This document shows, piece after piece, positions 25,049-33,442 of a stretch of DNA of 64,000 nt. Source of the DNA: Bizionia paragorgiae (GTDB lineage Bacteria > Bacteroidota > Bacteroidia > Flavobacteriales > Flavobacteriaceae); contig NZ_FNQK01000002.1 in the NCBI RefSeq assembly GCF_900107625.1, positions 124,001-188,000 of the forward strand, given 5' to 3'. The notes beneath the pieces were generated by a model. It saw only the letters and a list, made by a program, of their open reading frames with translations. It was not told the DNA's origin and did no database searches. Numbering within the stretch: the stretch's first letter is position 1; each line of letters opens with the position of its first letter. The position numbers and the translations under genes were made by a program.

Positions 25049-26680
25049 ATGAGTAATAAAAAGCACATCGATAGACTTTTTCAAGAGAAGTTTAAAGACT
25101 TTGAAGCCAAACCCAGCGATGCCGTTTGGCAAAACATTCAAAAGGAATTAAACCCTCCTAAAAAAACAGCTAAACCAATCACTAAATTATGGTCTAAATG
25201 GGCAGCAATTGCTGCAGTACTTTTAATTTTCGTTACCGTTGGTGTAAACGTCTTTACTAGCGATTCTTCATCATTAGACCCCACTATTAATGGCATCAAT
25301 ACGCCCGAAGATACCACAAGGGGCTCATCGAAAACCGATAGTAGTACAACGAACACATCACCTGTAACCACAATAACTAAAACTAACAATGCTGACGTAA
25401 TAAGTGATACCACACCGGGTGGCACTAAAGCATCACAACATCTCATTTCCGATACACATGCAGTAACCAATAGCGAAGACCAACTAACTAATAGCACAAG
25501 AACCATCACAACGCCTGAAGCGCATCAATCGGCACTAACCTCCACATCAAAAGACAGTGATAATAGCGAGATCAAACAAAAATCTACCGGAAACGCATTA
25601 ACCAATAAAGCCACATTAGCACAAAATCCGACTTCCACTTCGGCTTCAACACCAACAAATTACCAAGTAGCAAACAGTAGTCAGTTAGAAAACAATAAAA
25701 ATATAAATTCCACGCCTACTCGACACCCTAGAGATAAACAACAAAATACTTACGCCACAACGACTAGCAACACGAATACATCAAAAGACGAGCTGTTTAC
25801 AATAAAGAAAAAAATAGCTACTCTAAGTCTAGGCAATTTATTAAAAAGCAAAACAACTTACGACCTCCCGACTACAGACGCTTCTTTAGGCGAGTCGATA
25901 GAAGATGCGATAGCTAAACTTCAAGCCTTAGACAACATAGAGAAAGAATCAATCACGAACAAATGGAGTGTAAATGCCACTATTGCCCCGGTTTATTTTA
26001 ACTCACTAGGTAAAGGCTCATCGATCGACGAACAGTTCGTTAATAACACCAAAGACGGTGAGGTTAATATGAGTTATGGTGTGCAGGTGGGGTATGCGTT
26101 AAACGATAAGCTAAAATTACGATCTGGAGTAAATAAACTAAACTTAAGTTATGATACTGCTGGCGTTATTGTTTACCAAAGCGTATCGTCTGAAAATCCA
26201 GATATAAAACCTATGCGTCATATCGATTTCGAGCCTACACCAAACGGAGAAAGCTTATCTGTTATCAGTACATCTAGTTTTAACGTGCAACAAATAAATA
26301 GCGTCTTTAACGATAAATTTAACGCGGCCTTAAGTCAGCGAATGAGTTATATAGAAGTCCCATTAGAATTGGAATACACCCTTATTAAAAAGCAATTTGG
26401 ATTGCATATAATAGGAGGAATGAGCACCTTTCTCTTAAGCGATAACCAAGTGGTTACCGAGTTCGAAAATTATAAAACAAAAATTGGAGAAGCCAATAAC
26501 ATAAATAACATTAGCTTTAGTACAAATATAGGATTGGGATTAAACTATGATTTTTCAAAAGCGTTTAGCTTTAATCTAGAACCCACTTTTAAATACCAAT
26601 TAAATACATACAACGAATCTTCAGGTAATTTCAAACCTTATATTATAGGCGTGTATTCTGGCTTTAGCTACAAATTTTAG
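25049..26680 (+). CDS. membrane-anchored protein with outer-membrane beta-barrel-like C-terminus, partner of the ECF sigma factor
   Basis: 543 aa. Cytoplasmic N-terminus HIDRLFQEKFKDFEAKPSDAVWQNIQKEL, typical of proteins encoded with Bacteroidota ECF sigma factors. One membrane helix (about 48-66), a Thr/Ser/Asn-rich low-complexity linker (about 70-240), and a C-terminal half with GVQVGYALNDKLKLRSGVNK and repeated amphipathic strands ending FKPYIIGVYSGFSYKF, as in outer-membrane beta-barrel (OMP_b-brl) domains. This implies a chain that may span both membranes. Role as anti-sigma or signal coupler is inferred from position (1 nt after the sigma gene) and architecture; no catalytic motif seen. 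Confidence 0.75.
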   Translation: MSNKKHIDRLFQEKFKDFEAKPSDAVWQNIQKELNPPKKTAKPITKLWSKWAAIAAVLLIFVTVGVNVFTSDSSSLDPTINGINTPEDTTRGSSKTDSSTTNTSPVTTITKTNNADVISDTTPGGTKASQHLISDTHAVTNSEDQLTNSTRTITTPEAHQSALTSTSKDSDNSEIKQKSTGNALTNKATLAQNPTSTSASTPTNYQVANSSQLENNKNINSTPTRHPRDKQQNTYATTTSNTNTSKDELFTIKKKIATLSLGNLLKSKTTYDLPTTDASLGESIEDAIAKLQALDNIEKESITNKWSVNATIAPVYFNSLGKGSSIDEQFVNNTKDGEVNMSYGVQVGYALNDKLKLRSGVNKLNLSYDTAGVIVYQSVSSENPDIKPMRHIDFEPTPNGESLSVISTSSFNVQQINSVFNDKFNAALSQRMSYIEVPLELEYTLIKKQFGLHIIGGMSTFLLSDNQVVTEFENYKTKIGEANNINNISFSTNIGLGLNYDFSKAFSFNLEPTFKYQLNTYNESSGNFKPYIIGVYSGFSYKF

Positions 26681-26713
26681 GTCATAAACTTAGTAGGTAG
26701 GTTTATGGTTTTA

Positions 26714-26731
26714 TCTCGATTACTATCGAGA
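26714..26731. other. hairpin after the sigma operon
   Basis: Perfect stem TCTCGAT (26714-26720), loop TACT, ATCGAGA (26725-26731), 34 bp after the stop, without a T-run. Perhaps an RNA 3'-end stabiliser ahead of the true terminator at 26739-26771. Confidence 0.4.
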
Positions 26732-26738
26732 GCATATG

Positions 26739-26771
26739 AAAAAACTGTTCGGTGTCATGAACAGTTTTTTT
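26739..26771. terminator. bidirectional terminator between the sigma operon and plsC
   Basis: AAAAAACTGTTC (26739-26750), loop GGTGTCAT, GAACAGTTTTTT (26759-26770), with A-run and T-run outside. The last codons and the stop of the minus-strand acyltransferase gene lie inside the loop and right arm. Confidence 0.85.
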
Positions 26772-27510
26772 GTGTGTTATTAAATTGCTTAAGTTGGTGA
26801 TGTATTATTTCTCGCACCTCTTCTCTTAGCGTTTTAGTGTCAGCAATTGTTAAGCCTTGGGTAGGTACAAAGCGATGCACTTTAACGCGCATTTTCCCCG
26901 GACTACCGCTAAAGAAAGTGTAAGAAAAACGTTTTTTATTATCGGCAAATGTAATCGGTACAATCGGAATTTGATGGTTAATAGCTAACCTAAAGGCACC
27001 ATCTTTAAATGCGGCTAAATCGATATGTTCTTCGGGAACCATTCCTTCTGGAAAAATACAAATACTCAAACCTTGCTTTAATCGTTTTTGAGCTCTTAAA
27101 AACACGGCATGCCTGCTTTTAGCACTTGTTCTATCCACCAAAATACAGGTGCGCTTATAAAAGAATCCAAACACAGGTATTTTAGCGAGTTCTTGCTTAC
27201 CGACAAACACAAACGGATTTTTTACGGTCACCAACATCAACATAATATCGGTCATCGAAGTATGGTTAGCCACGAACATATAACTTTTTCCTGTTTCGGT
27301 GTGTTGGTCACGTGTAATACGCGATTTAAAACCCATTCCAATAAGAATAAACCGCGCCCAAATTCGCGCTAGCCTAAAGAAAAAAGGATACCACTCCTCT
27401 TTTAATATAGAAATTAAAAGAAATGGTAATAGCACTATTATGGGTATCGCCATTAAGATGTAAAACCAAACGCGATAAAGAAAGGTGAAAATATATTTTA
27501 AAATAATCAT
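26755..27510 (-). CDS. plsC: 1-acyl-sn-glycerol-3-phosphate acyltransferase
   Basis: Acylates lysophosphatidic acid to phosphatidic acid at the inner membrane. N-terminal hydrophobic segments (about 5-37), catalytic motif I NHTSMTD (HxxxxD, His83 and Asp88), motif III FPEGMVP (about 153), and motif IV VPITF. 251 aa fits. The C-terminal codons run into the shared terminator hairpin. Divergent from trpS. The function is well supported by motifs, though related acyltransferases on ornithine lipids share them. Confidence 0.88.
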   Translation of the reverse strand: MIILKYIFTFLYRVWFYILMAIPIIVLLPFLLISILKEEWYPFFFRLARIWARFILIGMGFKSRITRDQHTETGKSYMFVANHTSMTDIMLMLVTVKNPFVFVGKQELAKIPVFGFFYKRTCILVDRTSAKSRHAVFLRAQKRLKQGLSICIFPEGMVPEEHIDLAAFKDGAFRLAINHQIPIVPITFADNKKRFSYTFFSGSPGKMRVKVHRFVPTQGLTIADTKTLREEVREIIHHQLKQFNNTQKNCS

Positions 27511-27568
27511 AAGCCGTAAAAATACATAATTGGATTGAAGTAAATGGTTACATTTTATTTAAAAAAAG

Positions 27569-27576
27569 TACCTTTG
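27569..27576 (+). promoter_or_regulatory. trpS -7 promoter box
   Basis: TACCTTTG, perfect match to TAnnTTTG, giving a 5' leader of roughly 55 nt before the trpS start. No TTG at standard spacing. Confidence 0.55.
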
Positions 27577-27613
27577 TTTACTCAACATAAAATACAGTTT
27601 AATTAAATAACAA

Positions 27614-27629
27614 TTCCGTGATTACGGAA
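27614..27629 (+). promoter_or_regulatory. hairpin at the trpS start site
   Basis: TTCCGT (27614-27619), loop GATT, ACGGAA (27624-27629), ending 7 nt before ATG 27637 and inside the predicted 5' leader. It could affect ribosome access. Not a known T-box or trp element. Confidence 0.4.
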
Positions 27630-27636
27630 CGTGATT

Positions 27637-28605
27637 ATGTCTAGAATACTTACAGGAATACAAAGCACAGGAACGCCACATTTAGGAAATATATTGGGCG
27701 CATTACTACCGGCAATTGAAATCTCTAAAAACGCTGATAACGATTCGTTTTTATTTATTGCCGATTTACATTCATTAACACAGATTAAGGATGCTAAAGT
27801 AATGCGTGAAAACACCTATTCTACGGCTGCAACCTGGCTTGCTTTAGGTTTAGATATAGAGAAAACGGTGTTTTACAGACAGAGTGATATTCCGCAAACT
27901 ACAGAGTTAACTTGGTATTTAGACTGTTTTTTTCCGTATCAACGCTTAACCTTAGCACATAGCTTTAAGGATAAAGCTGACCGCTTAGAGGATGTTAACG
28001 CAGGTTTATTTAACTACCCTATGTTAATGGCTGCCGATATTTTATTATACGATGCTGAAATAATTCCGGTAGGAAAAGACCAATTGCAACACATAGAGAT
28101 GACCCGTGATGTCGCTTCTCGCTTTCATGCTAAAATGGGTGAAACATTTGTGATGCCAGTAGGAAAAATAGAAGATAAAATTATGATTATTCCTGGTACC
28201 GACGGTGCTAAAATGAGTAAGAGTAAAGGCAATACTATTAACATCTTTTTACCAGAAAAGCAATTGCGCAAGCAGGTGATGAGCATTGAAACCGATAGCA
28301 CAGCCCTTGAAGACCCTAAAGATTGGAGTACTTGTAATTGTTTCGCTATTTATAGTTTGCTAGCTTCAGAGTCGGAAATAGAAACGATGAAAGCCAATTA
28401 TGAAAACGGAAATTATGGTTATGGTCATGCTAAGCAAGCCCTATATGAATTGATTTTAAAAACGTTTGAAACGCCTCGCGAACGCTATACTTATTATATG
28501 AATAATTTAGACGCCGTAGACGAAGCATTAGCAAAAGGAGCAGAAAAAGCAAGAGTCGTTGCCGATGCTGTATTAAAACGTGTAAGAGAAAAAATCGGTT
28601 ACTAA
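27637..28605 (+). CDS. trpS: tryptophan--tRNA ligase
   Basis: Class I aminoacyl-tRNA synthetase charging tRNA-Trp. HIGH-type motif PHLGN near the start (GIQSTGTPHLGNILGA) and KMSKS motif AKMSKSKGN (about residue 193). Length of ~322 aa is normal. The frame also allows GTG 27631 (MIMSRIL), but ATG 27637 gives the usual N-terminus MSRILTGIQSTG and clears the hairpin, so it is chosen here. The stop overlaps by 4 bp the end of the convergent dprA gene; no terminator separates them. Confidence 0.96.
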   Translation: MSRILTGIQSTGTPHLGNILGALLPAIEISKNADNDSFLFIADLHSLTQIKDAKVMRENTYSTAATWLALGLDIEKTVFYRQSDIPQTTELTWYLDCFFPYQRLTLAHSFKDKADRLEDVNAGLFNYPMLMAADILLYDAEIIPVGKDQLQHIEMTRDVASRFHAKMGETFVMPVGKIEDKIMIIPGTDGAKMSKSKGNTINIFLPEKQLRKQVMSIETDSTALEDPKDWSTCNCFAIYSLLASESEIETMKANYENGNYGYGHAKQALYELILKTFETPRERYTYYMNNLDAVDEALAKGAEKARVVADAVLKRVREKIGY

Positions 28606-29705
28606 ATAACCTCGAATAATTTACCAGGAAGTGGCCGTACCACTCCTTTTAATTCCATACCTAACAATATGCCAGCCAACTTATAGGTTGGCATATTGCA
28701 TTTTAGAGCAATAACATCTAAAAGTTCCTTTTCACTTTCTTTCAAAAAAGCATAAACAAGCTTTTCATTAGCGTCCAATTCTACAAATAATTGTTTTTGT
28801 ATCGTTGGTGTTTTATTGTCTTCTAGCTGCCAGTTTAAAATATAGGGCACATCTAAGGGATTGGATAGCAGGTGAGCTTTTTGGTGTTTAATTAAATTAT
28901 TACAACCTACACTTTGGGTATCGGTAATACGGCCAGGAACGGCAAACACATCGCGATTATAAGAATTTGCTATATCGGCAGTTACTAAGCTACCCCCTTT
29001 TTCGGCCGACTCGATAACTATTGTAGCTTGGCTAATCCCTGCAATAAGCCGATTTCGTTTTAAGAAATTGTTTTTATCAAAAACCGAAGAACTCCAAAAA
29101 TCGGTATAAAAACCACCATTATTTTCGACAGCAGCAACATATTTTTTATGCGCTTTAGGGTAGATCTGATTTAAACCGTGAGCTAAACACCCTACCGTTT
29201 GCAACTCGTGTTTTAAGGCTGCTTTTTGAGCAGTAATATCGGTACCATAGGCAAAACCGGAAACAATAATAGGGTCAAAAGGCGCCAATTCCTCTACCAG
29301 TCGTTCGCAAAAAGCAATACCGCTACTGGTAACTTTTCGGGCACCAACAATACTAATAATATGTTTTTTATTCAGGTTTATATTCCCAGATTCAAAAAGT
29401 AGAATAGGACTATCTATACAGTGTTTTAATTTAGAAGGATATTCCTCAGAAGTGAAATAAAGCGCTTTTATGCCTTCGTCTTTAATAAATTTTAATTCCT
29501 CTTCGGCTGCTTCGAGGTGGTTTCTAAGAAACATATCGCTTATAGTCCAGGCACCAATGCCATCAATTTTTAATAAGTTGTGGCGTTTTTCTTTCATCAC
29601 TGCCTCTGCAGATCCGCAGTGATTAATCAATTTTTTAGCTGTTGTGTCTCCTATTTTGGCAACATGTTGCAGCGCTAAAGTGTAAAGCAAGTCATTTTCC
29701 GTCAT
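28602..29705 (-). CDS. dprA: DNA-processing protein DprA
   Basis: Protects incoming single-stranded DNA and loads RecA in natural transformation. N-terminal helical (HhH/SAM-like) domain with KIDGIGAWTI, then the Rossmann-fold DNA-binding domain: SIVGARKVTSSG, VSGFAYGTDITAQKAAL, TVGCLAHGLNQIYPKAHKKY, FLKRNRLIAGISQATIVIESAEKGGSLVTADIANSYNRDVFAVPG. The C-terminal winged-helix (DML1-like) domain runs from about 300. 367 aa is full length. Presence does not prove competence, since dprA is near universal. Confidence 0.95.
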   Translation of the reverse strand: MTENDLLYTLALQHVAKIGDTTAKKLINHCGSAEAVMKEKRHNLLKIDGIGAWTISDMFLRNHLEAAEEELKFIKDEGIKALYFTSEEYPSKLKHCIDSPILLFESGNINLNKKHIISIVGARKVTSSGIAFCERLVEELAPFDPIIVSGFAYGTDITAQKAALKHELQTVGCLAHGLNQIYPKAHKKYVAAVENNGGFYTDFWSSSVFDKNNFLKRNRLIAGISQATIVIESAEKGGSLVTADIANSYNRDVFAVPGRITDTQSVGCNNLIKHQKAHLLSNPLDVPYILNWQLEDNKTPTIQKQLFVELDANEKLVYAFLKESEKELLDVIALKCNMPTYKLAGILLGMELKGVVRPLPGKLFEVI

Positions 29706-29796
29706 AGCAAACCGTTGATTTATAGACTACAATAAACAAATTTTATAACTGTTAATAAAAAGTAAGGCTTAAGTTTTATTCACAAACAAAATAAAT

Positions 29797-29804
29797 TAAC
29801 TTTG
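29797..29804 (+). promoter_or_regulatory. -7 promoter box of HU/SPOR gene
   Basis: TAACTTTG, perfect TAnnTTTG match, only 5 nt before ATG 29810. With transcription starting a few bases after the box, the mRNA would be leaderless or nearly so. Confidence 0.5.
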
Positions 29805-29809
29805 TTCTT

Positions 29810-30748
29810 ATGCAATTAGAGACTTACATAAGCGATTTATTATACCGTTACGACTGTGTTACGGTGCCAGACTTTGGCGCATTTTTATCACAACGTGTAT
29901 CGGCGACAGTTCATAATACAACGAATGCATTTTATCCACCAAAGAAAATGCTATCGTTTAACGAGCAAATTCAGACCAACGATGGGTTATTAGCACGCTA
30001 TATTGCGGATGCTGAAAACATCGCGTTTGAAGAAGCTATGGCACTAATTGCTAAAGAGGTTCACGCATTAAAATCACGATTAACTCAAGGTGAAACAGTT
30101 AGCTTTAAACACATTGGTGACTTAGAATTTAACTCGGAAGCTAAGATTCAATTTAGTCCGTCGTACCATTTAAATTATCTAACCGATGCTTTTGGCTTGT
30201 CTCATTTTGTTTCTCATAATGTCACTAGAGAAACCTATAAAAAGGAAGCTGAAGCTGTAGAGAAAGTGATTCCAATTGCTGTTACACCCGAAAAACGCCA
30301 ATCTAAATCTTATTTAAAATACGCGGCAGTCGCTGTTTTAGCTTTAACTCTTGCAGGTTTCGGAGTTGCTAAATACAACCTTAATACGATTAACGCGCAT
30401 AATGAAATAGCTCAGGAAGAAGCGCACCAACAGTTAGATCACAAAATACAAGAAGCTAATTTTGTTATTAACAATCCCTTACCGGCAGTCACTTTAAAAG
30501 TGAACAAGGAAGCGGGGAATTTCCATATTGTTGCTGGGGCTTTTCGTATAGAAGAAAATGGTGATAAGAAAGTTGAAGAACTAAAAAACGAAGGGTTTAA
30601 CGCGCGTAAAATTGGCGTTAACAAATATGGCTTACACCAAGTTATCTATTCAAGCTATACCGAAAGACGCGATGCTATTAATGCATTAAATGCTATTAAA
30701 CGCTCGAATAATCCAAATGCTTGGCTATTAGTTAAAGACATAAACTAA
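29810..30748 (+). CDS. HU-CCDC81 and SPOR domain-containing protein
   Basis: 312 aa. N-terminal prokaryotic HU-like CCDC81 domains (MQLETYISDLLYRYDCVTVPDFGAFL; about 1-150), one membrane helix (about 170-186, AAVAVLALTLAGFGVA), and a C-terminal SPOR domain (about 232-312, FHIVAGAFRIEENGDKKVEELKNEGF...). SPOR domains bind denuded glycan strands at division septa. The architecture links a cytoplasmic, possibly DNA-binding part with the septal wall, and is restricted to Bacteroidota. A role in division or nucleoid anchoring is inferred. Divergent from dprA. Confidence 0.9.
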   Translation: MQLETYISDLLYRYDCVTVPDFGAFLSQRVSATVHNTTNAFYPPKKMLSFNEQIQTNDGLLARYIADAENIAFEEAMALIAKEVHALKSRLTQGETVSFKHIGDLEFNSEAKIQFSPSYHLNYLTDAFGLSHFVSHNVTRETYKKEAEAVEKVIPIAVTPEKRQSKSYLKYAAVAVLALTLAGFGVAKYNLNTINAHNEIAQEEAHQQLDHKIQEANFVINNPLPAVTLKVNKEAGNFHIVAGAFRIEENGDKKVEELKNEGFNARKIGVNKYGLHQVIYSSYTERRDAINALNAIKRSNNPNAWLLVKDIN

Positions 30749-30802
30749 ACCAATCTCCTAGTAATTTTTGAGTAATTTAAAGACTATTTTCTTAAATGGT
30801 CT

Positions 30803-30810
30803 TACCTTTG
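30803..30810 (+). promoter_or_regulatory. thioesterase gene -7 promoter box
   Basis: TACCTTTG, perfect match to TAnnTTTG, 54 bp before the start codon at 30865. Confidence 0.55.
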
Positions 30811-30864
30811 CATTTCGTTTACCACCACTTTTAGGTTGGAAAATGGATTATAGACATTTATTTT

Positions 30865-31374
30865 ATGAAAGCAAAAACAGCGGGAGCATCAAAAACAGTT
30901 ATGACAGACTTGGTATTACCAAGTGAAACAAATCCTTTAAACAATTTATTTGGAGGCGAATTATTAGCACGAATGGACCGTGCTGCAAGTATTGCAGCTA
31001 GACGCCACTCTCGTCGTATTGTTGTTACCGCTTCTGTTAACCATGTTGCATTTAACCGTGCAATACCCTTAGGTAGCGTGGTAACAGTAGAAGCAAAAGT
31101 GTCTCGTGCATTTAGAACATCGATGGAGGTGTATATTGATGTATGGATAGAAGACAGAGAATCTGGAGAACGCGCAAAAGCTAACGAAGCTATCTATACC
31201 TTTGTAGCCGTAGATGAAACAGGAAGACCTGTTGCTATTCCAGAAATTGTTGCTGAAACAGAATTAGAAAAAGAACGTTACAAAGGGGCATTAAGACGTA
31301 AACAATTAAGCTTAGTAATCGCTGGAAAAATGAAAGCGAGTGAAGCGACAGAATTAAAGGCTTTGTTTGTCTAA
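30865..31374 (+). CDS. acyl-CoA thioesterase, hot-dog fold
   Basis: 169-aa cytosolic acyl-CoA hydrolase of the YciA/BACH type. Motif NPLNNLFGGELLARMDRAASIAARRH carries the hot-dog central helix with the active-site Asp, followed by ASVNHVAFNRAIPLGSVVTVEAKV and NEAIYTFVAVDE strands. Single gene with promoter and terminator of its own. Chain-length preference is unknown. Confidence 0.9.
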   Translation: MKAKTAGASKTVMTDLVLPSETNPLNNLFGGELLARMDRAASIAARRHSRRIVVTASVNHVAFNRAIPLGSVVTVEAKVSRAFRTSMEVYIDVWIEDRESGERAKANEAIYTFVAVDETGRPVAIPEIVAETELEKERYKGALRRKQLSLVIAGKMKASEATELKALFV

Positions 31375-31399
31375 ACTAAAACATCGCTTATAAACCCAT

Positions 31400-31431
31400 A
31401 AAAAAACTCCTGTAAATTACAGGAGTTTTTT
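31400..31431. terminator. bidirectional terminator between thioesterase and EnvC-like gene
   Basis: AAAAAACTCCTGT (31401-31413), loop AAATT, ACAGGAGTTTTTT (31419-31431), ending 3 bp before the stop codon of the convergent gene. Confidence 0.88.
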
Positions 31432-31433
31432 AT

Positions 31434-32666
31434 TTACATCTTATAAATCCAAGCTGCTGGATTTTGCGTGTGATTATCTTTGTAAATACTAAACTTTAAT
31501 ACGGTTTCACCATTATTAGGGTTTGTAAATACCTCACCAATATCTTGCTTGGTAGTCACCTTATCCCCTGGTTTTACATACACTTTCCCTAAGTTATAAT
31601 ACACCGAAATATAGTTACCATGACGGACTAAAACAACGGGGTTACTTCTTTTTTGTTGAATGATACGCATAACTTCTCCATTAAATATAGCACGAACCTT
31701 AGCGCCTTTTTCTGTTGAAATTCGCACACCACTACTTTTAATTCGAATGGAAGCATCTATAGGTGACGGCTGATCGCCATAGCGTACTTTTACAACCCCT
31801 TTTTCTACAGGCCAAGGTAATTTACCTTTATTGCCTAAAAAGTCTTTAGCTAAAGCCTTAGCTTCCGCTGTAAGCGCAAAGTTTGATGTGGATGTTGATT
31901 TGGTCTTACCCGCCTTTTTATTCGATTTTGCAATTTCGGCCTTAATAATCTTATCGATTTCGCGATCTATTCTATCGGCTTCTTGCTGTTTGGCTTTTAC
32001 TTCGGCGGTATATTTTGCTAGATTACTATTTATAGACTGCATGATAATTTCATGCTGTTTCATCTCTTGCTCTAAATCTTTTTGTATTTGTTTATTCTCG
32101 GCAATGAGTTTCTTTTTTTGTTCCTTTTGTTTTAATAATAAGGTATTAGCCGCTTGCAACTCTTTGGTTTTCGCCTTTATAATTTCACCTTGTTCCTTTT
32201 GGAATTCGGCATACTGATTTAAATACTGAACGCGTTTATACGCCTGCTTAAAGTTACTTGACGATAACAAAAACATAATACGGCTTTGCTTGTTTTTGTT
32301 TTTATACGAACGTTCAATCATTTTCGCATAGTTGGCTTTTAAAGACGTTAATTCGTCCCTATACTGTGAAATTTGCTTTTGGTTATTATTAATTTCACGT
32401 GTGAGCAAATTAGCTTGCTGATTGGTCACTTTAATTAAATTACGCTGTACACTCACCTTATAATTTAACTCTTCAATTAATGTTAGCTCAGACTTTTTCT
32501 TGTCTTTATTAGTAGACACTAAGGCATTAATTTTCTGAATTTCTTTACGCAATTCCACACGTCTTGCCTCCAATTCTTTTTGTTTGCTAGATTGGGAAAA
32601 CCCAACATTAACACACAATAAAAATACTCCTAAAAGCAGCGTAAAATAAGTCGGTTGTATTCTCAT
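31434..32666 (-). CDS. EnvC-like murein hydrolase activator (degenerate LytM/M23 domain)
   Basis: Secreted coiled-coil protein, 410 aa. Signal peptide 1-24 (VGFSQ), long Lys/Glu/Gln-rich coiled coil (about 25-255), then an M23 (LytM) domain (about 280-410). The zinc ligands of active M23 enzymes are missing: the HxxxD site reads SSGVRIS and the HxH site reads LKFSI, while HGNYISVYYNL is kept. This is the pattern of EnvC/NlpD, which activate amidases rather than cut glycan. Predicted to control cell separation. It shares one nucleotide with the upstream lipoprotein gene, in a TPR-DUF4292-envC operon. Confidence 0.88.
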   Translation of the reverse strand: MRIQPTYFTLLLGVFLLCVNVGFSQSSKQKELEARRVELRKEIQKINALVSTNKDKKKSELTLIEELNYKVSVQRNLIKVTNQQANLLTREINNNQKQISQYRDELTSLKANYAKMIERSYKNKNKQSRIMFLLSSSNFKQAYKRVQYLNQYAEFQKEQGEIIKAKTKELQAANTLLLKQKEQKKKLIAENKQIQKDLEQEMKQHEIIMQSINSNLAKYTAEVKAKQQEADRIDREIDKIIKAEIAKSNKKAGKTKSTSTSNFALTAEAKALAKDFLGNKGKLPWPVEKGVVKVRYGDQPSPIDASIRIKSSGVRISTEKGAKVRAIFNGEVMRIIQQKRSNPVVLVRHGNYISVYYNLGKVYVKPGDKVTTKQDIGEVFTNPNNGETVLKFSIYKDNHTQNPAAWIYKM

Positions 32667-33442
32667 TAATCTAAAGTAATTGCTTCGTATCCTGAAGGAA
32701 TTTTAAATGGGAAGCGCAGGTCTTCATTTAAACTTATTCCTTTCATTTCAATATTAATTTCTAATTGATCGTCTTTTTCTAAAGCGATAATTTTTGTTTG
32801 TTCTGGTAGTATTTCATCCTCAACATTTTGATAGGTCAAATAATCGATTTGCAGTAAACGTGAGGTTTCCGATTGGGCGATTTGTTGAGAATCCATTTTA
32901 AAATGGGTTGGGTTTAACATTAAAAATATTTCAAACACATCCTCTTGTGTCTTCGGCTGTAATAAATAAGAGTTTTCAAAAATGGATAAGGCGTAGGTAT
33001 TATGATCTAATGGGAATAAAGACTCGCCTAACAGCAAACTTTGAACTTTCTGAAAATTAAGCTCGGTTCCTAGTAAATGACTTAAATAAGCGAAGTCACC
33101 ATCAAAATACGTATTGTCTAACTTATTATAATAAGCCACACGTGTTGGTGTAATCATCGCTTTTACAATTCCCAATTTACTCAACCAAATAACTTTATCT
33201 TTTTCCATTCGCAGGGATACACTCACTGCTTGCGACTGGTCACCATTTATAGTTTCAATTTTAACTCGCGACGATAAGGTTTTAAAATCGGCGTTGTTTT
33301 TAAAGTTATTTTTAATTAATTGTTTAGCCGATAAATTAGGGTTTAATGTCCCGTCTGACACGACTGTTTGTGACGACTTACATCCCGAAAAGCTAAGTGC
33401 GATTACTAAAAGTAAAAGCCCTAAAACACGTTGTGTTCTCAT
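32666..33442 (-). CDS. DUF4292 lipoprotein
   Basis: 258 aa. Lipoprotein signal MRTQRVLGLLLLVIALSFSGC (Cys21). The mature domain (LKTLSSRVKIETINGDQSQAVSVSLRMEKDKVIWLSKLG...) is the DUF4292 family, with an overall LolA/LolB-like half-barrel pattern of strands. Possible lipid or lipoprotein handling in the envelope, but this is only a fold-level guess. Its start overlaps the end of the TPR gene by one nucleotide and its end the start of the EnvC-like gene, so the three are translationally coupled. Confidence 0.85.
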   Translation of the reverse strand: MRTQRVLGLLLLVIALSFSGCKSSQTVVSDGTLNPNLSAKQLIKNNFKNNADFKTLSSRVKIETINGDQSQAVSVSLRMEKDKVIWLSKLGIVKAMITPTRVAYYNKLDNTYFDGDFAYLSHLLGTELNFQKVQSLLLGESLFPLDHNTYALSIFENSYLLQPKTQEDVFEIFLMLNPTHFKMDSQQIAQSETSRLLQIDYLTYQNVEDEILPEQTKIIALEKDDQLEINIEMKGISLNEDLRFPFKIPSGYEAITLD

